DNA of 14,532 nt from Clostridiales bacterium (GCA_012800805.1 JAAZIO010000098.1:1-14532); one strand, 5' to 3'; shown: positions 1 to 6,625, counted from the stretch's first letter. Notes: generated by a model not told the origin, from the sequence alone. Translations and numbers: made by a program.

Positions 1-91
1 AATCAGCGTTAAAAAGCTATTATTAAAAGGGATAATGCCGCATTAAAATGAACGCTATAAAAGAGGTCAGATTATAAAAAGTAAAAAGCAT

Positions 92-123
92 CTATCCCGA
101 TTTGCGTTAAAAAATCGGGATAG
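92..123 (-). terminator. Long perfect hairpin downstream of the transporter gene
   Basis: A 12-bp perfect stem (92-103 pairing with 112-123) encloses an 8-nt loop; the core is ATCCCGATTT / AAATCGGGAT. It lies about 130 nt past the stop of the minus-strand transporter. On the minus strand a T-rich stretch follows after a gap of about six bases, so it is not a textbook intrinsic terminator. It could also be a processed 3' end or a bidirectional stop. Confidence 0.45.
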
Positions 124-169
124 CGGCTTTATTGGTTTCAAATATTAGGTTAGTTAGTTTTTAACTAAA

Positions 170-267
170 CTGCTTTAGTATTAAAACCGCTTATTAATAT
201 TTATATTTAAAGGATAAACTGCTTAATAATTAAAACCGTTTAATAATCTATATATTTAAAGGATAAC
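170..267. repeat. Degenerate tandem duplication of 49 bp
   Basis: Units 170-218 and 219-267 align without gaps at 41 of 49 positions by eye. Both begin CTGCTT, share TTAAAACCG in the middle and end TTTAAAGGATAA. The right unit contains the last three codons and the stop of the transporter gene (256-267), so the left unit is a copy of the gene's 3' end placed just beyond it. The remainder of 1-255 holds no gene that I can see. Confidence 0.6.
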
Positions 268-1572
268 GGTCAGGCCGTAGAAAATAAGAATCAGCGCGTA
301 TCCTACCCCAACAGCAATAAGCGTAAAAGGAACGCTTATTCTCATAAACTCCCCCGCGCCAACCTCATAGCCGTTCTTTCTTAAAATACCCAGCCCCGCG
401 ATGTTTGCCGAAGCCCCAATGGGCGTAAGGTTTCCGCCCAAAGTCGCTCCCGAGAGCAGTCCCAGATAGAAAAGTATCGGGTTTATGGCAAAGGTCGCGG
501 CAAGGCTCTTTGCAACGGGAAGCATGGTGAGAACATAAGGTATGTTATCGATAAACGCCGAAATTATAACCGACGCCCAAACGATTAGCGAGTATATTGC
601 TATAATGCTGCCGCCGCCCGCCCTTTCGATAATTTTGCTTATGGCGTCAATAAGCCCCGCCCTTTCAATGGAACCTACAACAATAAACAGGCCGAAAAGC
701 AGCAGCAGCGTCTTGTAGTCTATTTCTTTAAGCGTTTCCTTTACGGGCGCAAAGGACTTTTTTCGGATTGACTGAACCGCAACGCCGATAACCATAAGAC
801 CCACGCAAATTATTCCGTTAACGGGTATATTGTTTGGGTTTGGGATGAATGACGAAACAATCAGCAAAACTAGCATGGCAAGAATTAAAGCCGTAGGGAA
901 ATAATCTTTTACCGCGCTCCTCTCTCCCGCAATTATTGGAGCGGATTCCTTTCTGAACACAAATAGAAGCATTGCGGTTGCGGCGATTGCCGCCGCCTCA
1001 ACTATAAAGAAGATGCCTATCGTACCGGTTTCGGAATGCCAGAAGAAATCAAGAAAGTTCATTCCCGCGTATCCTGCAAGCAAAATCGAGGTGGTGTCGC
1101 CGACAAGCGTAGCGGCGCCCTGCAGGTTTGATGAAATCGCAATGGCGACAATGCTCTTTACAGGGGAAATATCAAGCTTTTTGCAAATATTCAGCGCAAC
1201 GGGCGCTACCATCAAAACCGTTGCCACATTGTCAACAAAGGCGGATATTAAGCCGGAAAACAGCGACAGCGCTATAATCGCCCACTTTACGTTTGGTGTT
1301 TTTTCAATGATAATATCGGCAAGCAGCGCGGGCATGCCCGAGGCTATAACGAGCGACACGATACCCATAGTTCCCGCAATCATCAAAAGGACATTCCATT
1401 CAATCGCCCAAAACACATCCTTTAGCGGCATGATTCCTAATACCACAAAGACGGCCGCAGAGCAAAGGGCTATCGTGGTTCTGTGTTTTGGAAGTGAAAT
1501 CAATAAAACATAAGTTAACGCAAATATCGCAAGAGTAATCCAGATGGCGTTTTGGGCGATAAAATCGCGCAT
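256..1572 (-). CDS. ArsB/NhaD-type ion transporter (possible Na+/H+ antiporter)
   Basis: A polytopic inner-membrane protein of 438 residues with roughly 11-12 hydrophobic segments. It shows the two-fold repeat of the ion-transporter superfamily. SAFVDNVATVLMVAP (about 110-124) is echoed by SAFIDNIPYVLTMLP (about 338-352), and SSNLQGAATLVGDT (147-160) by GATLGGNLTPIGASANI (375-391). Asp-Asn pairs (114-115, 342-343) lie in the re-entrant regions that bind the ion in this superfamily. Family members export Na+ for H+ or carry arsenite or other anions; the sequence alone does not decide. I chose ATG 1572 because GGAGGGG lies just upstream (1577-1583). The open frame runs on to 1692, but that extension crosses a terminator hairpin and reads like non-coding sequence. 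No ars genes are adjacent, so a cation antiporter is the better guess. Confidence 0.8.
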   Translation of the reverse strand: MRDFIAQNAIWITLAIFALTYVLLISLPKHRTTIALCSAAVFVVLGIMPLKDVFWAIEWNVLLMIAGTMGIVSLVIASGMPALLADIIIEKTPNVKWAIIALSLFSGLISAFVDNVATVLMVAPVALNICKKLDISPVKSIVAIAISSNLQGAATLVGDTTSILLAGYAGMNFLDFFWHSETGTIGIFFIVEAAAIAATAMLLFVFRKESAPIIAGERSAVKDYFPTALILAMLVLLIVSSFIPNPNNIPVNGIICVGLMVIGVAVQSIRKKSFAPVKETLKEIDYKTLLLLFGLFIVVGSIERAGLIDAISKIIERAGGGSIIAIYSLIVWASVIISAFIDNIPYVLTMLPVAKSLAATFAINPILFYLGLLSGATLGGNLTPIGASANIAGLGILRKNGYEVGAGEFMRISVPFTLIAVGVGYALILIFYGLTVIL

Positions 1573-1650
1573 TGCTCCCCTCCAAGTATTAACTAAACAA
1601 GTCCATTGACTATTAATATATATGTAAAGTTTGATAAACTTATAAAGAAA

Positions 1651-1675
1651 ATAAAAAGACGGCATTGATGCCGTC
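1651..1675 (-). terminator. Intrinsic terminator between oxidoreductase and transporter genes
   Basis: GACGGCAT and ATGCCGTC form an 8-bp perfect stem (1658-1675). On the minus strand it is followed at once by TTTTTATTTT, so it should end transcription of the upstream aldehyde oxidoreductase operon. The plus strand also has a T run (1677-1682), so it may work both ways. I see no convincing sigma70 promoter between it and the transporter start. Confidence 0.75.
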
Positions 1676-1736
1676 ATTTTTTGCTTGCCCATATTGTTAA
1701 AAAACTTTTTTAGCTAACTGCATTTAAGAATGAATG

Positions 1737-1755
1737 AGGCCGCATATAGCGGCCT
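1737..1755. terminator. AGGCCGC/GCGGCCT hairpin just after the oxidoreductase stop
   Basis: A 7-bp perfect stem with a 5-nt loop starts five bases after the aldehyde oxidoreductase stop codon. On the minus strand no T tract follows (CATTC), so by itself it is a poor terminator for that gene. On the plus strand TTATTTTATG follows. The same stem is used at 4173-4189. Confidence 0.4.
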
Positions 1756-1759
1756 TATT

Positions 1760-3538
1760 TTATGCTTTTATTTCTTCTTCTTTATACTTTTCCATAAGCT
1801 GCTGGTTTTTATTGTAGAACATCAAAACCAGCTCTTTTACTATTTCGGGGTCGATTTTGCGTTTCATGCCTTCGGTTTCCAAAATGCGCTTGGGAACAAC
1901 AACATCGCATTCGTTAAAGCCGAGCCTTCTCTTTATGCGAAGCTTTGAGGCATAAATTCTTTCGGCGGTTTCGGCAAGCTCGGCTTCCGTCATCTCCACG
2001 CCAAGCGCCGCAAACGCCTTCAGTATAGTGGCGTTATCGTAAACGCTGCGGGCAAAGAGGCAGGCGATAGCGGAGTTAATGATATTTCTGTTTACTTCCT
2101 CTTTGAAGATGTTGTCGATTAACACATCCTTATTGAATTCTTGGTCTTTGAACTTCTGGTCCAAGGAATAGCCGCCGTTGTCAAGGTGCGAGTGCCTTGC
2201 GCCGCACACATAGCCGACGATTGAGCCGTATCCCGTATGGTACTGGGGCATTTCGTTCCTTGCTATCTGCAATCCGAAATCCGCTCCGCCGTATTTTTCA
2301 GTTACCTCGCTGACGCCGTTGGCAAGCGACCTGTAAAAGTCCGTCTTTGCCTCGCCCATCTTGCGCAATACCTTGACATAGGTATCTTTATCACCGAATT
2401 TCAAAGGCATCTGGGTTTCGGCGTCGGTGATGACTCCCCTTAAATATGCCTCGGTTGCCCAGGCAAGGCAGCAGCCGCCCGATATTACGTCAAAGCCTAT
2501 CTCTTCTGCCTCCGAAATAAGCTCCAAAATATCGTCGGTGTTGTCTATGCCGATAAGCGAGCCGAAGGCGGATATCAGCTCATAGTCATAAGAAACATTG
2601 AAGCTTTCGTAGTCGTATCCTTCCGCAAACTGTCTTCTGACCTGGCCGATATGTATGCAGCCTATGGGGCAGCCAACGCACGCGACCTTGCGGACAAGGT
2701 TTTTTTCGGCGAACATCTCGCCCGAGATTTCCTCGACGTGCTCGTATTCCGTCTGCTGGAGGTTTCTTGTGGGCAGAGCGCCGATTTTGTTGAGAACTTT
2801 TACGTTTATGGAAGTGCCAAGGTCATGATACTTGCTCATAAGAGTGGTGTTTGTAACCTTGTCGTAAAGCTCTCTGTAAGTTGCAAAGTATTTCTTGAGG
2901 TCGGGAACGGGACGGGTGCTGTCGCCCGCTGTAACCTGAATCGCCTTAAGGTTTTTGCTGCCAAAGCATGCGCCAAGGCCCAAGCGGCCGAAGTGACGGT
3001 AAGTGTCCACGTTGACGTTTGCGATTTTGCTCATCTTCTCGCCCGCAGGACCGATTCTTATAATGCTTCTCTTGCCGCTTCCGCCCTCAACGGTTCTGAT
3101 GAACTGTCCGACGGACTCGGCGCCGATTCCCGCAAAAGACCTTGCGTCCTTTATTTCCACGTTGGTATCGGTAATTACGATATAGCTAAGCTTTTGCGCC
3201 TTGCCTGTTATTACTACCGCGTCAAAGCCCGCGTTAAAGAGCGTATAGGCAAGTCGGCCGCCCGCGTAGCTTTCGCCAAGCTCTCCCGTGAGAGGAGAAA
3301 TAAACATGGCGACCGTCTTTGTCATAACGGGAAGCACCGACGACACCGCGCCGATTGCAAAAATAATCGGCTGCTCGGGGTCAAGCGGTTCTTTATCGGC
3401 TCTCATGTTTTCCTCAAGAAGCCTTGTTGCGACTCCCACGCCGCCCAAGTATTTTCTGAGATCCTCGCGCATATCGATTTTGACTTTCTTGTTTGTTAAA
3501 TCTATGTATAAAACTTTTATGAAATTTTCGTTAATCAT
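1760..3538 (-). CDS. Aldehyde:ferredoxin oxidoreductase family, tungstopterin catalytic subunit
   Basis: A cytoplasmic enzyme of 592 residues, close to the usual family length. The family oxidises aldehydes to carboxylic acids (some members work in reverse) with a tungsten bis-pyranopterin cofactor and one 4Fe-4S cluster. The cluster ligands are visible as C287-x2-C290-x3-C294 (in ACVGCPIGC) plus C493 in NSAIACLF, nearly the same numbering as the Pyrococcus furiosus enzyme. Pterin-binding stretches SPLTGELGESYAGG (81-94), RIGPAGE (161-167) and GRLGLGACFGSKNLKA (184-199) are present. The gene starts inside the end of the four-cluster ferredoxin gene (8-nt overlap), with GGAGG-like bases at the end of that gene as ribosome binding site. 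This implies a two-subunit enzyme like AorAB of Aromatoleum. No flavin/NAD subunit (AorC type) follows, so electrons probably leave through the ferredoxin. The aldehyde substrate cannot be read from sequence. Confidence 0.9.
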   Translation of the reverse strand: MINENFIKVLYIDLTNKKVKIDMREDLRKYLGGVGVATRLLEENMRADKEPLDPEQPIIFAIGAVSSVLPVMTKTVAMFISPLTGELGESYAGGRLAYTLFNAGFDAVVITGKAQKLSYIVITDTNVEIKDARSFAGIGAESVGQFIRTVEGGSGKRSIIRIGPAGEKMSKIANVNVDTYRHFGRLGLGACFGSKNLKAIQVTAGDSTRPVPDLKKYFATYRELYDKVTNTTLMSKYHDLGTSINVKVLNKIGALPTRNLQQTEYEHVEEISGEMFAEKNLVRKVACVGCPIGCIHIGQVRRQFAEGYDYESFNVSYDYELISAFGSLIGIDNTDDILELISEAEEIGFDVISGGCCLAWATEAYLRGVITDAETQMPLKFGDKDTYVKVLRKMGEAKTDFYRSLANGVSEVTEKYGGADFGLQIARNEMPQYHTGYGSIVGYVCGARHSHLDNGGYSLDQKFKDQEFNKDVLIDNIFKEEVNRNIINSAIACLFARSVYDNATILKAFAALGVEMTEAELAETAERIYASKLRIKRRLGFNECDVVVPKRILETEGMKRKIDPEIVKELVLMFYNKNQQLMEKYKEEEIKA

Positions 3539-3950
3539 CTTCGCCTTCCTCCATGCTCAAGCAGTTATGAGGGCAGAACTTCGTGCAAAGACCGCACTGG
3601 TTGCAAACGATGGGGTATTTGTAATTTCTTACAAAATGGATTGCCTTCGCAAAGCAGGCCTCTTCGCATTTTCTGCACCCGATGCAGTGGGATTTGTTAA
3701 GCTTTACCCCGCCGCCTTCCCTTTTGGTAAGGGCATCGGTCGGGCAAACTTCCGCGCATGCGGGCGTATCGTTGTTGCATCCGCGGCAGTGGGTAGCAAA
3801 GTAGCTGCTGTTCAATCCTCCCAAAGTGCGGATTTTAATGGCCGCCATATTGTCGCTTAGCGACTGATGGTTGGCTGTTGCGCACACTCTCTGACAAGAG
3901 AAGCAACCAATACACTTATTGATTGCGTTTGATCTTAAATGTTTTGCCAT
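3531..3950 (-). CDS. Four-cluster 4Fe-4S ferredoxin subunit of the aldehyde oxidoreductase
   Basis: A protein of 139 residues with sixteen motif cysteines, enough for four 4Fe-4S clusters: C13/16/19/23; C55/58/65/69 (with the wider CxxCx6C spacing seen in electron-transfer subunits of molybdenum and tungsten enzymes); C89/92/95/99; and C116/119/122/126. It has no signal peptide, so it is cytoplasmic. The size and cluster count match AorA-type subunits that wire electrons from the tungsten subunit to a carrier. It is the first gene of the pair and overlaps the catalytic gene by 8 nt, which suggests coupled translation. ATG 3950 has AGAGGG at 3955-3960. The role follows from position and motif set; the electron acceptor is unknown. 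Confidence 0.85.
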   Translation of the reverse strand: MAKHLRSNAINKCIGCFSCQRVCATANHQSLSDNMAAIKIRTLGGLNSSYFATHCRGCNNDTPACAEVCPTDALTKREGGGVKLNKSHCIGCRKCEEACFAKAIHFVRNYKYPIVCNQCGLCTKFCPHNCLSMEEGEDD

Positions 3951-3973
3951 AATTCCCTCTATATATGAAAAAA

Positions 3974-3998
3974 ATATTGATACTAAGTGATATTGATA
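3974..3998. repeat. Paired ATATTGATA direct repeats in the oxidoreductase leader
   Basis: ATATTGATA occurs at 3974-3982 and 3990-3998, a 16-bp period, and a looser TATTTTATCGA follows at about 4000-4010. The repeats lie between the predicted start site (about 4028) and the ATG at 3950. They could be a repressor site, or chance in AT-rich DNA. Confidence 0.3.
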
Positions 3999-4034
3999 AT
4001 ATTTTATCGATTATATATTAGCACGGACTTTTCC

Positions 4035-4074
4035 ATTATAACAACTTTTATTTAAATGAAAAAGCGTTTACGCT
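4035..4074 (-). promoter_or_regulatory. Predicted promoter and adjacent dyad of the aldehyde oxidoreductase operon
   Basis: On the minus strand a perfect -10 TATAAT (4040-4035) lies 16 bp from a weak -35 TTTTCA (4062-4057), 85 bp before the first ATG. Directly upstream of the -35, 4063-4074 is a dyad, AGCGT-TT-ACGCT. A perfect -10 with a poor -35 and an adjoining dyad suggests activator control; this is inference. Confidence 0.45.
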
Positions 4075-4165
4075 AATTTGTAATTTTTTCCTCCGCATTT
4101 GTCGAAACTTGTCGAGTTTTTATAGTTACAAAAAAGGATTATTAGCGTCTATCCTAAAAAAGGGC

Positions 4166-4194
4166 GAAAAAAAGGCCGCTTAGCGGCCTAAAAA
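4166..4194 (-). terminator. Intrinsic terminator of the ferredoxin/mini-Hcp operon
   Basis: The stem AGGCCGC/GCGGCCT (4173-4189, 3-nt loop) is followed on the minus strand by a run of seven T (4173-4167), and an A tract on the other side extends the stem. It lies 16 nt beyond the mini-Hcp stop. Confidence 0.85.
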
Positions 4195-4204
4195 CTAATT
4201 AAAT

Positions 4205-4468
4205 TCATTTCATAAAATTTTCAATGTCGCCTTCGACTGTTCCTATACCCGCGATATTGAATTTTTCGGTTAAAACCTTTGCGACATTAGGCGATAAGAA
4301 GCCGGGTAATGTTGGGCCAAGGTGAATATTTTTTACGCCCAGATATAACAGAGCAAGAAGAACGATGACGGCTTTTTGTGCGACTTCCTCGGTTTTTCCG
4401 CAGACGCCCCTAACGGTGCATCCGGTGTTTTTTGCGGTTTCTTGACACTGATAACAAAACATGCTCAT
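4205..4468 (-). CDS. Internally deleted 'mini' hybrid cluster protein (Hcp), 87 residues
   Basis: Residues 1-28 match the extreme N terminus of hybrid cluster protein (hydroxylamine reductase/NO reductase). They include all four cysteines of its N-terminal 4Fe-4S cluster (C5, C8, C17, C23 in FCYQCQ...[10 protein letters not shown]). From about residue 30, [30 protein letters not shown] and what follows match the extreme C terminus. Full Hcp is about 530-550 residues, so some 450 residues carrying the hybrid-cluster ligands are absent. The Glu ligand that normally precedes QKAV is Ala here. The frame is clean, with AAAGGA at 4479-4484, ten nt before ATG 4468, and a strong terminator behind it. 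It lies 26 nt after the ferredoxin gene and should be co-transcribed with it. It cannot be a normal hydroxylamine reductase. It could be a small 4Fe-4S protein or sensor, or a recent deletion product still expressed. Confidence 0.8.
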   Translation of the reverse strand: MSMFCYQCQETAKNTGCTVRGVCGKTEEVAQKAVIVLLALLYLGVKNIHLGPTLPGFLSPNVAKVLTEKFNIAGIGTVEGDIENFMK

Positions 4469-4494
4469 TTTTCTTTCATCCTTTGATACCCTTT

Positions 4495-5193
4495 TTAATC
4501 TAAAATTTTACCGTCGGTGGATATGGTCACCACCCGCCACGGAATAAATTTGCCGCTGTTTATAAGAGCGTCTTTTGCGGCTTTTTCTATTCCGCCGCAG
4601 CAAGGCACTTCCATTCTCACTATCGTAACGCTCTTGATATCGTTGTTTTTAATAATTTCAGTCAGCTTATCGGAATAATCGACGCTGTCAAGTTTCGGAC
4701 AACCTATAATCGTAATATGCCCTTTTATAAAGTCCTCATGGAACGAAGCGTAAGCGTAAGCCACGCAATCCGCCGCTATCAACAGCTTGGCGTTTTTGAA
4801 ATACGGCGCATTGACAGGGACCAGCTTAATCTGCACGGGCCACTGCATAAGGCGGCTTTCGGACGGTCTTGAGGGGGCGGCGGCAGCGTCGTCATAGAAG
4901 CGGCTGATTGTTTTAGACTGAGTTCCCGGACAGCCGCAGGGCAGCGGTTTTATTTTCGGCTCGCTGTTTGCTTTTACGGCGCTTTCATCAAAAAGCGCGG
5001 CCTCTCTTTCTTCAAAACTTATCGCATTTACGGGGCAGGACGGCAGACAAGCGCCAAGACCGTCGCAGTAATCGTCACGCAAAAGTTTTGCTTTTCCGTC
5101 AACCATTCCTATCGCGCCTTCGTGGCAGGCGGACACACAGGCTCCGCAACCGTTGCATTTTTCCTGGTCTATTTTAATTATTTTCCTCTTCAT
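4495..5193 (-). CDS. Hcp-associated 4Fe-4S ferredoxin-type protein
   Basis: A cytoplasmic protein of 232 residues. Residues 1-60 form a two-cluster ferredoxin domain: C13-x2-C16-x2-C19-x3-C23, then C43-x5-C49-x3-C53, where the expected cysteine at 46 is Leu ([12 protein letters not shown]). The second cluster therefore lacks one usual ligand. The C-terminal domain has further cysteines in CGC (86, 88), ADC (143), GCPKLD (165) and PCCGG (198, 199), possibly an extra metal or redox site. Proteins of this layout are commonly encoded beside hcp and probably supply its electrons, as I recall from the family. Here it precedes the mini-Hcp by 26 nt and is divergent from a Crp/Fnr regulator. AAGGAG at 5203-5208 supports ATG 5193. 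Its partner may be the mini-Hcp or a full Hcp elsewhere. Confidence 0.8.
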   Translation of the reverse strand: MKRKIIKIDQEKCNGCGACVSACHEGAIGMVDGKAKLLRDDYCDGLGACLPSCPVNAISFEEREAALFDESAVKANSEPKIKPLPCGCPGTQSKTISRFYDDAAAAPSRPSESRLMQWPVQIKLVPVNAPYFKNAKLLIAADCVAYAYASFHEDFIKGHITIIGCPKLDSVDYSDKLTEIIKNNDIKSVTIVRMEVPCCGGIEKAAKDALINSGKFIPWRVVTISTDGKILD

Positions 5194-5206
5194 TATTTTT
5201 TTCTCC

Positions 5207-5236
5207 TTGCTTTTTGTAAGTTCAGTATACTATAAT
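5207..5236 (+). promoter_or_regulatory. Predicted promoter of the Crp/Fnr regulator
   Basis: A perfect -10 TATAAT (5231-5236) lies 18 bp from a partial -35 TTGCTT (5207-5212). The predicted start is near 5243, so the dyad at 5252-5265 lies about +16, where a bound regulator would block its own transcription. Confidence 0.5.
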
Positions 5237-5265
5237 GAAAACATCAAATCCGTTGTTTTTACAAC
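5224..5265 (-). promoter_or_regulatory. Predicted ferredoxin/mini-Hcp promoter with Crp/Fnr-type operator
   Basis: GTTGT-TTTT-ACAAC (5252-5265) is a perfect 5-bp-arm dyad with the 4-bp centre typical of Crp/Fnr sites. On the minus strand a -10 TATACT (5229-5224) has no good -35. With +1 at about 5217 the dyad centre (5258.5) falls at -41.5, the classic activator position overlapping the -35. HcpR-type control is inferred from the neighbouring genes. Confidence 0.55.
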
Positions 5266-5278
5266 AAAAGCGCGTATT

Positions 5279-5956
5279 ATGGAAAATTTGAAGCAATTAT
5301 TGATGTCTTCGCGGCTGTTTAACGGTATTAAAGAAGAGGAACTGTCCGCTGTTTTATCTTGTATAACTTATAAAACCGCCTCGTATGCTATGGAGCAATA
5401 TGTATATATAAGAGGCGAAACAATCAATTCCATTGGAATGGTTTTAAAAGGAAAGGCGCATATAGTTCAAGATGACTACTGGGGCAACCGAAGCATATTG
5501 GCGCAGGTTACGGCGGGAGATTTGTTCGGCGAAACCTACGCCTTTTCCAGCAACAGGCCGATAGATGTTTCCGTTGTCGCAGAGCAAGGCAGCGAAATTA
5601 TATTTTTCCCGTTTTCAAGGCTTATTACCGTTTGCGGCTCCGCATGCCTGTTCCATAACAGGCTTATTAGAAATTTATTAAACATAGTGGCTGAAAAAAA
5701 TCTTGCTATGACAAGAAAGATGCAATATTTATCGCGAAGAACCACAAGAGAAAAACTGTTGCTATACCTTTCCGATGAATGTAAAAAACAGGGCCAACAA
5801 GATTTTACGATACCTTTTAACAGACAGCAGCTTGCCGACTATCTTTTGGTTGACAGAAGCGCCATGTCAAACGAGCTGTCAAAACTAAAAAAAGAAGGCA
5901 TCATAGATTTTCATAAAAACAACTTCAGATTAAAAAGCGATAAGGTTATAGATTAA
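5279..5956 (+). CDS. Crp/Fnr family transcription regulator (HcpR-like by context)
   Basis: A cytoplasmic DNA-binding protein of 225 residues. An N-terminal cyclic-nucleotide-like beta-barrel (about 15-120, with GDLFGE at 80-85) is followed by a dimer helix and a C-terminal winged helix (about 153-215). The helix-turn-helix is FNRQQLADYLLVDRSAMSNELSKL in effect (180-203), with recognition helix around RSAMSNEL. It lacks the four-cysteine cluster of FNR; C119 and C123 lie in CGSACLFHNRLI, a segment typical of clostridial relatives. The divergent Fe-S and mini-Hcp genes suggest a nitrosative or redox stress regulator. I chose ATG 5279, although its ribosome binding site is weak, because the longer open frame to 5153 runs through the divergent gene, both promoters and the operator. 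The effector is unknown. Confidence 0.85.
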   Translation: MENLKQLLMSSRLFNGIKEEELSAVLSCITYKTASYAMEQYVYIRGETINSIGMVLKGKAHIVQDDYWGNRSILAQVTAGDLFGETYAFSSNRPIDVSVVAEQGSEIIFFPFSRLITVCGSACLFHNRLIRNLLNIVAEKNLAMTRKMQYLSRRTTREKLLLYLSDECKKQGQQDFTIPFNRQQLADYLLVDRSAMSNELSKLKKEGIIDFHKNNFRLKSDKVID

Positions 5957-6022
5957 GTGTTTAAACCATTATACCACGGCAATTTATATTTTCAATACTT
6001 AAATCTAATTATAATTAAAGCT

Positions 6023-6056
6023 TAAAAAAGTCAGCCGCCCGTAAAGAGCGACTGCC
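6023..6056 (-). terminator. Strong terminator of the V-ATPase operon
   Basis: On the minus strand CAGTCGCTC (6054-6046) pairs with GGGCGGCTG (6040-6032) over nine positions, two of them G-U, and ACTTTTTT follows. On the plus strand those two pairs become A-C mismatches, so the hairpin is built for the minus transcript. A weaker 5-bp hairpin (6130-6149) followed by TTTTCGTTT lies just after the K stop and may act first. Confidence 0.8.
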
Positions 6057-6160
6057 TTTATTTCAAAAAATTATTTGACCCGTTTTCAGCGTTAAACGCT
6101 TATAATATGACTGCTTTAGTTGAAACGAAAAGCCGCAATAATGAGGCTTAAAAATACCTA

Positions 6161-6586
6161 TTATCCCAGCGCGACTATGCCGAAAACAAGCGTGAACAGA
6201 GCGACCGTTTCGCAAAGTCCGACTACTGTAAGATACTGCGCGAAACCTTTTCCCGTTTCTGCCAAGGCGTCAGCTCCCGCAGCGCCCGTTTTTCCCTGGA
6301 ATACGGCAGAGAGCGCAAACGCCAAACCGCTTACGAGACCCAAACCGAACAAAAACGAGGGGTCAATGGCGGAAGACTTCATCTGCTGCATCAATAGGAA
6401 GCCGTAAATCGTCTGTGTGAGAGGCGCGCCGGCAAAAACCGTAAGAATAAAAGGCGCCGATTTATTGTTCATGTAGCATTTTTTCCATGACCCTATAGAT
6501 GCCTGACCCGCTATGCCGATTCCTATTGCGGAGCCTATCGCGGCGATACCCATAGCCAAAGCCGCAGCTAACATTCCTAAGTTCAT
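6161..6586 (-). CDS. V-type ATPase subunit K (membrane rotor ring)
   Basis: A 141-residue proteolipid with four membrane helices in two hairpins, the V-type double-hairpin form. GIAAIGSAIGIGIAGQA (13-29) is the glycine-rich first helix. The ion-carrying Glu is E126 in GLCETVALF, in the last helix. The residues that hold Na+ in the Enterococcus hirae rotor have counterparts here: T57-Q58 in the second helix, Q97 in the third, and E126. This points to Na+ rather than H+ transport, by inference from that family. It is the last gene of the operon, 40 nt after subunit I, with its own AAGGAG (6594-6599), which suits the high copy number a ring subunit needs. Confidence 0.93.
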   Translation of the reverse strand: MNLGMLAAALAMGIAAIGSAIGIGIAGQASIGSWKKCYMNNKSAPFILTVFAGAPLTQTIYGFLLMQQMKSSAIDPSFLFGLGLVSGLAFALSAVFQGKTGAAGADALAETGKGFAQYLTVVGLCETVALFTLVFGIVALG

Positions 6587-6625
6587 AATTATTCTCCTTA
6601 CAATTAGTTTTAATTTATATGCGTT

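Noticed and set aside
1573..1692. 40-codon N-terminal extension of the transporter frame
   Set aside because: It crosses the terminator hairpin at 1658-1675 and reads as low-complexity sequence; ATG 1572 has an excellent GGAGGGG site.
2651..3499. A 282-codon open frame on the plus strand
   Set aside because: It lies fully opposite the aldehyde oxidoreductase, whose motifs are unmistakable; the plus-strand translation has no family likeness and is a codon-bias shadow.
3288..3860. A 190-codon open frame on the plus strand
   Set aside because: It is antisense to the ferredoxin/oxidoreductase junction and shows no domain.
4095..4120. Repeated TTGTCGA copies as an operator
   Set aside because: Two 7-bp copies ten bp apart upstream of the oxidoreductase promoter are too short and asymmetrical to claim; noted only.
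5153..5278. A 42-codon hydrophobic N-terminal extension of the Crp/Fnr regulator
   Set aside because: It would overlap the divergent ferredoxin gene, both promoters and the operator dyad; Crp/Fnr proteins start near the chosen ATG.
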